Of a stretch of 64,000 nucleotides of DNA, positions 12,001 through 20,658 are shown piece by piece; position 1 is the first letter of the stretch, and each line of letters opens with the position of its first letter. The notes under the pieces are model-generated. The model saw nothing but the letters and a program-made list of their open reading frames with translations. It ran no database searches and had not been told where the DNA came from. A program made the position numbers and the translations under genes. Origin of the DNA: Closterium sp. Naga37s-1 (taxonomy: Eukaryota > Streptophyta > Zygnematophyceae > Desmidiales > Closteriaceae); assembly GCA_947471745.1 (NCBI GenBank), contig CANJKZ010000010.1:5575001-5639000 (forward strand). The letters are read 5' to 3'.

Positions 12001-15000
12001 ATGTGGCCAAGAGTATGTGGTCAAGACCATGTGGCCAAGAGTATGTGGTCAAGACCATGTGGCCAAGAGTATGTGGTCAAGACCATGTGGTCAAGACCAT
12101 GTGGTCAAGACCATGTGGTCAAGACCATGGTGTTTGATAGGCGATCTCTGAGTGAACGGGAGAAGATGGGGAGGCGGAAAGGCCAGGTGACGGGCAGGAG
12201 AGTATGCGGAAGGGTTGAGCCATGGCCAGGTTGTGAGGGGAGGGAGCAGGCGTTGGTGGGAGTAGGCCTCCTGTGGCTGGCAGGGATGGTGGGAGACGGG
12301 GGCTGTGGGTGGCGATGGCGATGGCAACGAGGAAGGAGCACGTGCTTGCAGAGCAGGCAGAAAAGCAGCGAGCACCATCCCCACCACATCCCCACCCCAT
12401 CCCCACCCCATTCCCACCCCATCCCCACCCCATCCCCACCCCATCCCCACCATCCCCCCGACCCCATCTCCACCATCCCCATCACTTCCACCATCCCCAC
12501 TCACCAGTATAAGCGAAGTAGTACCCTGGTTGGGGCTTCTCTGAAAAGCCGAAGCCCAGCCAGTCGGGCGCAATGCCTCTGTAGCCCTTCTCCGCCATCT
12601 GCTCCGCGCAGGCATGGTGGCAGGGGAAGGGAGTGGGGGAAAGGCCAAGCCAAGGGTTGGATCTCCCTTCTTCGCACTCACACTGTGAGGGAAGTGTGTA
12701 AGCCTTTTTTGCCACCTCACTGTGGTGGCATAGAAAGTGGGGATCAAATCTCTGTTTCGTTAGCCCTTTTTTCATTAGTTTTTCTCATTAGCTCTTTTCT
12801 CCACTCTGCCGTGGGACAGGATGAACCTTCACAGTGCGTGTGCATGTACGAGCAGACGAGCATGCATGTGTGTGTACGTGCATTCATGCATGCAGCACAC
12901 TCGCTCACCTGCTGCATCACTTCTCGGAAGCCCCACGACTGTGCCGGTGCGCCGTGCAGGTACACCACCAGAGGATCGCCCGTGTTGCCTGATGTGCGCG
13001 GAGGAGAGAGGGGTGGAAGGGCGAGGGCAGAACGGGGTGAAGGATTCCTGCGCAGCCTACACACACTGTGCTAGTGCGCCGTGCAGGTACACCACCAGAG
13101 GGTGGCCGCCCCGACCGCTACGCTGGCAGGGCTTCATCTCATTCCATACAAGGGAAGAGGGAGAAGGAAGAGCGCACCCTTTTGCATTGCAAGAGAGACC
13201 AAAGGGCGCACGCACTTATTCCCCTGACGAAATATCGGAACTCGCCAGAGAGCATGTACGACCAATTTTTGAGGCGCCTCAACAAAGGGCGCACGCACCT
13301 ACTTGGCGGACGAAGTATTGGAACTCGCCGGAGAGCATGTACGACCCCATGTGACTTTTGAGTCTTTTGAGTCGACTCAGAAGTCACCTCCTTACAAGGT
13401 GAACCAAAGGGCACACCGCACACGCACGCACCTATTTGGCGGACGAAGTATTGGAACTCGCCCGACAGCAAGTACGACCCCATGTCCTTGCCCTTGTCCT
13501 CTATCGCCTGCTCAAGGAGCCAAAAGCATGGGGTCGGGAAGGGCATGGGATGGGGTAGGCTGAGTGCAGGGTGCGGGCATGAGACGGGAAAGGGTGAGGG
13601 CAAAAGCATGAGATGGCACAGAGAGAGACGGCGGGCGTGAGGGTCAAGAAGGAAGAGGTACGCCAAGGGTTGGTGAAAAGGTGTATGCGCAGTGCACAGC
13701 GTTCCAAGAAGCAACAAGGGAAGAGGCGAAAGGAGAGGAGGAGCACAGACAGAATGCCACATATTCATCCCCACACATAGTGGAGCATTCATTTGAGGCA
13801 CAGTTCTATCCTCCATTCCGGATTTTTTCGCCCATCCCGCCCTGTCCCTGCTCCTTCCCTTCTGCCCCGCCACTCTCTGTCCCGCCAGGGCCTTCCACTA
13901 AAGCGCTGTTTCCTCTGAGCCTCCACGACCACCCACTCTCAAATCCTCTCATCCACCCGCTCACTCCCTTCGTCTCCCCTCGACCCTTCTTCCCACGTGT
14001 CCCATCCCTTCCCGCCAATGCGCCCGCCCAAATCTCTCCCCCACCCAATGCGCCCAACCCAGGCCCCCCCTCACTAACTGCGCCCCACCCCGGCCTTCCA
14101 CTGAAACGCCTCAACGTATTCCTCCGACCCTCCCGCCCGCCCCTTCTCCGCCTCGCCTCCAGCGCCCTGGACGGGCGGCAGAGGGGCGGGAGTGTCGAAA
14201 TCGGGAAAGGTCGGAAAGACTAAGTCCGAGTCGCAAGCTATTCAACAAGTGCTAGCTGCGTACGTGTTCTCCCTTACATACGTTCCTTTGCCTGCCAGGT
14301 TGAGAAGCCTCTCAGGTTGAGAAGCCTCTCAGGTTGAGAAGCCTCTCCGCATCAGTCGCCAACCGCGCTCGACCAGGCGACACTAATCATCACGGTGATC
14401 TGGCTGACCGGCTGCACACGTTGTCGTTCACACCACTATAATCTGTCGCACGTACGAAATGTAATCCGTCGCCCACTTTCGCACATTGTCGCACAGCGTC
14501 ACGCGCACGCACCGAGATCATCTGGCCGACGTTGCCGTCCATGGCGGGCGCGTTCTTGAGCTGGATGGCGGAGCGGCTCGACGGGTTGTCCGTCACGAAC
14601 TCGAAGATGCCCTTGGCGCGCTCCCCCCGCGGCTTCTCCGCGCCGCTGCTCTCCGCATCGCCTGCCGCCGCGCGCACGACGGGGAGGCGGAGGGAGACGG
14701 GTCCCTGATCGGGAACAGCGGCGGGAGGGGGGTTGGGCGTACCTGAAATATGAGGGTACTTATACAGTGTACGTTTTTTTTTGGAGTGACGGAAATGTCC
14801 GTTCGTGTTGTGGGAAATCAGAAAGATAGGAATGGCAGTCTGGCATTGCCTGCCTGGTAACGCAGCAAATATTTCACGCAAAAGAGTGGCGAAATGTGCA
14901 CGCATTAGAATCTATTAGTTTCGTTAGAGCACCTGTACGCGATATTGGATAAGAATTCTCACAAAAGCCCACCTTGGACGCGGAATATAGAGGAAGATTC

Positions 15001-15107
15001 GCGGGCAGGCGGAGCTGGCAGCTGGTTGCACGAGTCGCGAGCGCCATGGCTGAGTGTTGAAGCCGCAGATGTTGGGTCGAATGGAGACTTTGAGAATGGA
15101 GCTGCAA
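6003..15107 (-). CDS. Plastid-type alpha/beta hydrolase, 12 exons
   Basis: Exons on the minus strand: 15107-14963, 14742-14513, 13507-13432, 12988-12909, 12598-12505, 11557-11481, 10338-10211, 8704-8633, 8210-8140, 7704-7629, 6939-6796, 6045-6003. All junctions are GT-AG and phases agree, giving 411 residues (391 from the second Met at 15047). The first exon looks like a plastid transit peptide. Family landmarks are GIFEFVTDNPSSRSAIQL, the oxyanion-hole segment LHGAPAQSW, APDWLGFGFSEKP, GYLVGSYGLTWALKN, YRLPYLDSGEPGF, WGKDDPYIP and the presumed catalytic-histidine segment GAGHTPQEDW. These match the At4g12830-like haloalkane-dehalogenase-related family as I remember it. The elbow reads GYLVG, with Leu where the nucleophile is expected. 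Substrate unknown. Introns are packed with minisatellites and exon-edge copies. Confidence 0.85.
6390..6722 (-). repeat. Downstream partial copies of hydrolase exon 11
   Basis: Between the last two hydrolase exons the minus strand contains diverged copies of exon 11: about 6722-6650 reads DELYIPMIEARAIAKAKSAV (compare DDPYIPITEAQAIAKTNSSS), 6570-6536 reads EGGGRMPQEDW with its donor region (compare EGAGHTPQEDW), and a weaker remnant is near 6440-6390. They lie on the 3' side of the true exon and keep its 3' part. Confidence 0.7.
7025..7230 (+). repeat. Purine-only GGAGAGGA minisatellite
   Basis: About 200 bp of irregular GAGGAGAGGAG units on the plus strand, in the intron between hydrolase exons 10 and 11. 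The complementary transcript strand is pure pyrimidine. Confidence 0.9.
7377..7591 (+). repeat. (GGAGA)n pentamer microsatellite
   Basis: About 43 uninterrupted GGAGA units immediately downstream (in gene sense) of hydrolase exon 10. The gene-sense strand is a perfect pyrimidine tract. Long apparent ORFs here are artefacts of the repeat. Confidence 0.97.
7720..7860 (+). repeat. (GCGAGAGGGA)n repeat
   Basis: Degenerate decamer array in the intron just upstream (gene sense) of hydrolase exon 10. Confidence 0.85.
7916..8125 (+). repeat. 25-bp GCATGGCATGTGGCATGTGGTTGCG minisatellite
   Basis: About seven near-perfect units between hydrolase exons 9 and 10. The array ends about 15 bp from the exon 9 donor. 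Confidence 0.9.
8240..8370 (+). repeat. Tandem duplication with GAGACGTCTC palindrome at junction
   Basis: The segment AAAAACAGATGGGGAGGTGA plus about 25 following bases occurs at 8249 and again from about 8324. The first copy ends at a palindrome centred on GAGACGTCTC (8308-8317), after which the second copy starts. Confidence 0.8.
8748..9100 (+). repeat. 33-bp minisatellite, about 11 copies
   Basis: Units contain GGATGGCACAGAGTGTACTG. The array lies between exon 8 (8633-8704) and a partial upstream copy of exon 8 (9103-9144). The unit is a multiple of three, so long spurious ORFs run through it. Confidence 0.95.
9103..9144 (-). repeat. Upstream 5'-edge copy of hydrolase exon 8
   Basis: The minus strand reads an acceptor-like CCCAG followed by codons for AFVGKYQCPNA, matching the exon 8 start LPFVGEFQCQNA. 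It breaks off after about 12 codons into the 33-bp array. Confidence 0.75.
9287..9780 (+). repeat. 18-bp GAGCACCTGGTCTGTTGA minisatellite
   Basis: About 27 units with few substitutions, decaying into looser CACCTGAGCCCACCTGGTC units to about 10200. It fills the intron between hydrolase exons 7 and 8. Confidence 0.95.
10075..10135 (-). repeat. Downstream 3'-edge copy of hydrolase exon 7
   Basis: The minus strand reads NPPLSPSSPLPHIFQQL, a near copy of the exon 7 end NTPLSPSSPLPQIFQQL, and runs into the donor-side sequence. Confidence 0.75.
10339..11157 (-). repeat. 136-bp array: six extra acceptor/exon-7 starts
   Basis: Six further copies of a 136-bp unit follow exon 7 on its upstream side. 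Each contains about 75 bp of intron, a CAG acceptor and the first roughly 20 codons of exon 7 (GYLVGSYGLTWALKNCSRL). Acceptors fall at 10474, 10610, 10746, 10882, 11018 and 11154 in addition to the real one at 10338. Each copy then leaves the exon, so its frame reaches a stop within about 10 codons. One copy has Ala for Cys. Confidence 0.92.
11381..11557 (-). repeat. Exon 6 with 3'-edge copy and palindrome junction
   Basis: The last 13 or so codons of exon 6 plus donor (11481 onwards) are repeated at about 11400-11435. The two copies are separated by a TTTTGA-TCGA-CTCAAAA palindrome (11436-11453, one base short of perfect) lying at the exonic breakpoint. Confidence 0.8.
11630..11672 (-). repeat. 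Upstream 5'-edge copy of hydrolase exon 6
   Basis: The minus strand repeats CCATGCAGAGGA and codons matching the exon 6 start (EDAYHQEMD) with two substitutions, upstream of the true exon. Confidence 0.75.
11818..12127 (+). repeat. 28-bp GTGGCCAAGAGTATGTGGTC minisatellite
   Basis: About 11 units, themselves built of two related 14-bp halves (GTGGCCAAGAGTAT and GTGGTCAAGACCAT), in the intron between hydrolase exons 5 and 6. Confidence 0.93.
12370..12500 (+). repeat. (CCCCATCCCCAC)n microsatellite
   Basis: C-rich array directly downstream (gene sense) of hydrolase exon 5. Confidence 0.9.
13075..13110 (-). repeat. Upstream 5'-edge copy of hydrolase exon 4
   Basis: The minus strand repeats codons for PLVVYLHGAPAQ (here PLVVYLHGALAQ), about 90 bp upstream of the real exon 4. 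Confidence 0.75.
13209..13390 (-). repeat. Two 3'-edge copies of hydrolase exon 3 with palindromes
   Basis: Downstream of exon 3 (13432-13507), the codons SYMLSGEFQYFVRQ with donor are repeated at about 13351-13299, and a more diverged copy (SYMLSGEFRYFVRG) at 13262-13216. On the exonic breakpoint of each copy sits a palindrome: GAGTCGACTC at 13369-13378 and GAGGCGCCTC at 13271-13280. Confidence 0.85.
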
Positions 15108-15582
15108 TGTTGAAGCTATTCTGTTGCTAGCAATGCGGTTTCGAACAACCTAGTTGTACGAAACGCGAATCTCTGGACAGAAGCGGGCTCCAGATAAAGA
15201 AAACCTTAGTTCTGCTTTATTAGTTTCCCCTAACAGTCCTCCCACTCAGCACGGGGATTGCAACCAGTGTGAGGTGCACTCACATGGCCGGCATTCCCAA
15301 TGCCGTATGCTGGCAGGAGTCCAAGGACAGTGCTGATGTGTCACTAACGATACGCGGCTCACACGGTCTGACTGCCGCGTGGCTGTACAATGTGTTCGGA
15401 TCAAGCGCTTCGGGCAGCCACCGATCACGTGGACGACGGTCCGTCAATCTTGGGAGGTGGTGGTCACGGCTCGGCCAGTGGAATTTGTGATCGACTCTCA
15501 CCCGATGGTGGGCAGTGCAGCAGGTAGCGGGTACACTAACATAAAACCAAGAAATCAATATATGTATTGTAAAAGTTGTATA
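15108..15582. other. Intergenic gap between hydrolase start and PRXL2 end
   Basis: No ORF or RNA gene supported. It should contain the hydrolase promoter and the PRXL2 3' UTR; no clear TATA box or repeat seen. Confidence 0.5.
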
Positions 15583-18500
15583 TTACAAGCACTCCCCTCC
15601 TTCACATGCAGCCACTTTGCCCTCTTCCGCAGCTCCTCTTGCATCTTTCAATCCGCTAAGAACACTTGTATCAATTCCAAAGGGCTTCAAAAGCTCTTCT
15701 GGAGACGGATGGTCTGCCACTGTCACTTGTCTAAAATCATGAAGCAGCTTGCCACCTTTATCGAACACGAATGTGGCTCCCAATTGCCTGCAGCCAATGC
15801 ACAGACACAATCACCAAAGCACACACCAAATTGCAATCTCACATAGACGCTCAAGAGAACAAAGCTTGAGAGAAGCATGCACATCAAAACATATCCAAAA
15901 TTGTTACTAAGAACAAGTGTAGAGAATACTCACAGGCCATCTCCAGCCAGGTCGCCCTTCACATTGGCCGTGTCTCCTAGGGACTTCTTCACTGTCTTGT
16001 CAAACAGTAGCTGATACGCTACCTGAGTTGAGGGAGTGCGTGAGGAGGGGGTGGGTGGGGGGGGGGGCAAGGGAGCAAGAGGGGGATGAAGCTCCGAATG
16101 ATGGGAGTTCAGGCAGGGTGGTGGCACATCACGTGATGCCTTGCTCAAATGGCGGGAACTGGGAAGTTGGGAAGCACTTGGATTGGGTGGGGGGGGGGAA
16201 GGGGGAAAGGCGGTTAGCACTTCCAAGGACAAAGTAGCTTCGCCATTAGCCTCTAATCCCTTTAATTTCTGAAGCTTTGCCATCTTCTACATCGGCGCAT
16301 CATGGCCTTCCCCACAGCCAGGCAAGGCCACGAGTGAGCACCAAGCAGCACACACTCACGTGCTAGCAGGCACACTGTGCACAGCACGCACCTGCCAGAG
16401 CGAGATGGACTTGAGCTGCAGGGCTCGGTAGGCGCGCTTGCCATCGTCGATGTACAACTCGCCCTTCCAGTAGCCTCCATCTATGAACTCGTCCATCCCC
16501 AGATGGTCCAACCCTGTGGGGATAACAGTGAGGCAGCGAGCAGCAGGGAGGACAGCGAGCAGCAGGGAGGGCAATGAGCAGCAGTGCAGGGAGACAGGGA
16601 GCGTGTGAGTGAAACACCCTTCCAGTGGCCCCCATCCACAATCTCATCCACTCCCACATGGTCCAGGTGTGTGGGAATAACAATGCAGGGAGGCAGTGAT
16701 CCGCAGGGAGGGGGTGGGCAGCAGGGAGGAGCATGGGAAAGATAGGGAGAGGGAGAGAGTGGAAGGTGGAACTGAGGCTGGGAGGCGGAGAGAGTGGAAG
16801 GTGGAACTGAGGCCGGGAGGCGGAGAGAGTGGAAGGTGGAACTGAGGCCGGGAGGCGGAGAGAGTGGAAGGTGGAACTGAGGCCGGGAGGCGGAGAGAGT
16901 GGAAGGTGGAACTGAGGCTGGGAGGCGGAGAGAGTGGGTCAGAAGCAGGGATTGGGGCCACGGCCCATGGGCGGAAGATAAGCTAGCGAGTGGCTGTCCG
17001 TTCAACCCTCCGAACCTCCCTCCATCTCACCCTACCACCCTCCCACCCTCCGATCCTCCCTCCCTCCATCCCACCACCCTCTAACCCTCCGAAGCTGCCA
17101 CTCTTCACCCACTCACCCAAACACCATCCCACCCTCCCATCCCACCGCACTCTCCCAACCCACCCTCCCGTGGCACCCACCGATGGCAGCGACCTGCACG
17201 CCCGCACTGAGGAGGTGGGGGATGGCTTGCCACATGTCCATGGCACCCCACGAGCAGCTGGCCACGTGCTACCTGCTAACCACCATGCACACCCAAGACC
17301 TGATGGCACCCTCCCATGGCACCCTCCCATGGCACCCTCCCATGGCACCCTCCCATGGCACCCTCTCCTGGCACCCTCTCCTGGCACCCTCTCCTGGCAC
17401 CCTCTCCTGGCACCCTCCCATCCCATCCCATCCCACCAACCAATGGCAATAACTCGCACGCTCGCGTTGTGGAGGTGGGGAATGGCGTGTGACATGTCCC
17501 TGGCACCTCCTTTTGAGACGTCTCAAATGGCGTGTGACATGTCCCTGGCACCTCCTTTTGAGACGTCTCAAATGGCGTGTGACATGTCCCTGGAACCTCC
17601 TTTTGAGACGTCTCAAATGGCGTGTGACATGTCCCTGGCACCTCCTTTTGAGACGTCTCAAATGGCGTGTGACATGTCCCTGGCACACCCGCACAACGAC
17701 CCGCACGCCCGCGTTGAGCAGGTGGGGGATGGCGCGAGACTTGTCCATGGCTCCCCACTTATGGCACCCTCCCACCCGCTAACCACCCGCCCACGAGGCA
17801 CTCACCGATGGCAACGACTCGCACGCCCGCGTTGTGCAGGTGGGGGATGGCGCGAGACATGTCCATGGCTCCCCCCCTGCAGATGCGGCAGCCAAAGCGG
17901 CGGAGAAAATGAATCACTACGGGCTGGGGGCGAAGAAAAAAAGGCGGAAAGGGGAGGGAATGGGGGAGCGGGAAGGAAGGAATAGGAAGGGGAGGAAAAG
18001 CGGGAAATTCGAGGGGGAAGGCACGGATTCGAGGGGATGGGAAGGGATGAGGGCAATGCAGGATGAAATAGGTTGAGAGACGAATGAGGAACTCGAACAG
18101 ACAACGGATTTGTCGTAAAAAAATGTAATTATGGAGTATGCAGGAGAGGAGAGTCTAGTGTTACGGACGAAATAGAAATCAGATTGTTGCAACGAACCGG
18201 ACAATAACGCACTCAACCGGCGGGGCAGCCATTTCTCACCTGCGACTCCCAGAAGGACCCTATTTTCACCACCTCGTCGTTTCCAGGCCCCACTATACGC
18301 TCAACCGAGACGTCCTTTAACGCAAACGCGATCGCCGTTGAACCTGCTTCTTGCGTGCCAGCTACGGGATTCGACATGGTGGGACCCGCCGCGCAGGTTC
18401 CAGAATTTCCGGTGTTGGAATCTACTAGATTCTCAAGATCGGATTGGCTGTCAGGATCTTGACCAGCCGCGGCAGCCGTGTTTCCGCTGTCGGCGAGCCC

Positions 18501-18668
18501 GCAGTCTGCGCCGCCTTGGAGCGACGTTCCCTCGACAGTCGCAGAACGAACGGTGAGTAGTAACAAGAGGCAGTGAACAAGGAGCGCGCGGAGAAGGAAC
18601 GTAGGGATGGGATGGAGTGGCGAGCGCGTCGTTCGCGCGAGTGGGAGAGGAATATGGAGTGTTTTCAT
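15583..18668 (-). CDS. Peroxiredoxin-like 2 (AhpC/TSA-type, FAM213-like) protein, 5 exons
   Basis: Minus-strand exons 18668-18240, 17923-17806, 16513-16392, 16022-15934 and 15787-15583 join in phase to 320 residues. The first about 45 residues are a leader with a strongly hydrophobic stretch (LLVHCLLLLL); an alternative start is Met98 at 18377. The thioredoxin-fold domain follows: IGSFWESQPVVIHFLRRFGC, the CRIC pair, AIPHLHNAGVRVVAIG, FIDGGYWKGELYID, LQLGATFVFDKGGKLLHDF and DHPSPEELLKPFGI. These match the PRXL2/AAED1 family, thioredoxin-like antioxidant proteins, some described as prostamide/prostaglandin F synthases. The FGCxxC redox pair is present. Physiological substrate is not predictable. 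Copies of exon 2 and exon 3 edges fill introns 2 and 3. Confidence 0.88.
16619..16672 (-). repeat. Upstream 5'-edge copy of PRXL2 exon 3
   Basis: The minus strand reads LDHVGVDEIVDGGHWKG, a diverged copy of the exon 3 start LDHLGMDEFIDGGYWKG, ending right after WKG. The acceptor AG appears lost. Confidence 0.8.
16750..16936 (+). repeat. 33-bp minisatellite, about 5 copies
   Basis: Units contain GAGAGTGGAAGGTGGAACTG followed by AGGCCGGGAGGCG. In PRXL2 intron 2. Confidence 0.9.
17300..17425 (+). repeat. 13-bp GCACCCTCCCATG minisatellite
   Basis: About nine units switching from GCACCCTCCCATG to GCACCCTCTCCTG, between two exon 2 edge copies. Confidence 0.9.
17505..17683 (+). repeat. 45-bp array with four GAGACGTCTC palindromes
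   Basis: Four units each carry CCTTTTGAGACGTCTCAAAT (palindromic cores at 17515-17524, 17560-17569, 17605-17614, 17650-17659) plus the exon 2 fragment. Spacing is exactly 45 bp. One unit has a single substitution. Confidence 0.95.
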
Positions 18669-19193
18669 GGAAATCGTTTCTGAGAATTCTCAAATGTGGA
18701 GCTTCGAGGCCACGGTTGATGGGTGAGGGGACGAGCAAAGGGGATCAAGTCGCGCTGTTGGTCGTTAGCGTTGAAAAGAAACAAATGAACGGACAGGCAA
18801 CGCCCCTCTTCTGGTGTCGTGTCCTTCGCTGGCTAGCATTCCCCCAGCGCTCGCGCTGCGTGTTGTTGTTCGCAAGGTGCTGCGTGGCAGGCCTGTTTGT
18901 GGACAACATGGCAGCGAGCCCTTGCAAGACGGAGCTGTTCGCGATAAAACGAATTCGTTTCGCAGTTCGATTGGCCCAAGATCCAATTTGGCGGTAGATC
19001 TACAAGAACGCTAATTCCTAGTTCAAAAGAATGTTTTGAAACATATTTAACTGAATCATGATACCACTAGAGCTTCGTACTGCTGACTCGTATAACATTT
19101 ACGCAACCTACAAGGCACAAGCAAGACGGAACTAAGACCTACTTCGAAGACCTGACCTTAGGAGATGGAGTTCTACAGGGAAGAGTAAATCAC
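18669..19193. other. Intergenic gap between PRXL2 start and RanBP1 end
   Basis: Contains a GAGAATTCTC palindrome at 18682-18691, just upstream of the PRXL2 start codon. Otherwise no supported gene or repeat. Confidence 0.5.
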
Positions 19194-20658
19194 TTAGGAC
19201 TCAGCTGCCTTCTCCTCATCCTTCTTGACAGCCAGCTTCTCAAGCTCCTCAGCTGTTTTCTCCGCCTCCTTGGCCACCTCCTTGGCTGCATCTGTGGTGC
19301 CCAGAATTGCTGCCATCTTCTCCTGTGCCTCCTCAAATGCACTCTTGAACTTTTGAGCACCTGGGCAGAAACCAAGGGTAGATGAAAACAAACAAAAGGA
19401 GATGAGCATTGAAACCGGGGGTGGGGGTGAGGGAGAGGATGAGGTCTAAACAAGGACGAGTGTGCAAGTAGAAGAGATAACTGAAAGGATTGCATGATGC
19501 GTGAACACTGGAGAAATTGGCGATAAAATCAGAGATAAATGCAACAGGTTTGTCACCGTAGTTGAAAAGCGGGCAAAAAAAAAAAAAAACGCGAATCCAG
19601 GTAATGACGAGCTAGTACTCACTTTCTGGCGAGCCGAACCGCATGGTGAAAAGCTCCTTCTTCAGCTCTCCGTCAGCAAAGTCTTGTGCGTGCCACACCC
19701 ATGACTTGTCACTCCCTGCATGCTCCTGAAGCGACATCGACGGTAGCACTGCAGGCAAATGAAAGCACGATACACGGGGGAATGAGTTGAGAATGGTTTT
19801 AGACAAGCCGGTTTTCTCTTGAACACGCAGAAAACCAGGAGTGCGAGGCTATTCCTAAAATAGGATAGCAATAAGCGACCAAAAAGAACAACGGTAACCA
19901 CGTTCCAGCATAGAAGCGGTATTCTTGTGGATTGAGCGCTGGGCAATGAATTCGTGAAAACAAGGACACATGAATGTAACGATGAATGTGCGCATCCGGT
20001 CGGGTTGCCCTACCTGTGTGGTTGGCGCAAATCTTCAGCGTTTTCTGCTGTCGCATCAGCAGTCGAACCTTCTTGGTATCCTTGTGCTCCAGAAGCTTTA
20101 CTTGGCCCACACCCCTCTCTTTCCATTGGTTCCCGTCCTTATCAAACCGGTAAAGCTTGGATTTGCTGGAAAACATAGACATGTCACGTCAAAGAGAAAA
20201 GACGGTTCATGATGCTCCTCTCAGAGACTGCGGGAGCTTGAAAGATAGTACGGATCTCGGGCATGTAAACGGCGTACGGAACCTGATCTCAGGTATGTAA
20301 AATGGGGGTGTGGCAATTAGGGTTGTCACGGGTTCAGTAAAACACAGGTAACTATTAGCTCGATCAAATCAGTATCGTAGATATCCAACTAACGGTACTG
20401 TCGTGCTACAGCACAGTGTTCAATTCCGGTGCTCAAAATGAGCATGTATCGTTAGGTGATGTAAGGACCTCTAGGGTTGTGAACAGCTTACATCTCAAAG
20501 AGGACGTTCTCATTCTCTTCACCGGTCGACACGGTAACCTCCTCCAATTTCACAATGGGAGCGATGTGCGCTCCCGTGTCCTCGTCATCGGCCTTGGGAG
20601 CATCGTCATCCTCCTCCTGGTGAGCGGGATTTTCGATCTTCTCCTCCTCCGCAGACAT
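19194..20658 (-). CDS. RANBP1: Ran-binding protein 1 (RanBP1), 4 exons
   Basis: Minus-strand exons 20658-20492, 20165-20014, 19748-19623 and 19360-19194 join in phase to 203 residues, the usual RanBP1 size. An acidic N-terminus precedes the RanBD1 domain: [66 protein letters not shown] and [21 protein letters not shown] Lys/Glu/Ala-rich helix ends the protein. The family binds Ran-GTP, assists RanGAP-driven hydrolysis and acts in nucleocytoplasmic transport. Introns are ordinary, free of minisatellites and exon-edge copies, unlike both flanking genes. Confidence 0.95.

Larger units (their letters stand above)
17181..17760 (-). repeat. Downstream 3'-edge copies of PRXL2 exon 2
   Basis: Three longer copies of the exon 2 end lie downstream of the true exon: near 17752-17696 (KSRAIPHLLNAGVRVV), 17512-17448 (MSHAIPHLHNASVRVIAIG) and 17240-17181 (MWQAIPHLLSAGVQVAAIG with a GTGGGT donor). 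Between the first two, four 45-bp units repeat only the codons up to SHAI and then run into a palindrome. Confidence 0.88.

Noticed and set aside
14280-14345. AGGTTGAGAAGCCTCTC repeated three times
   Set aside because: Superficially like the palindrome family but the inner part is asymmetric; an ordinary short tandem repeat.
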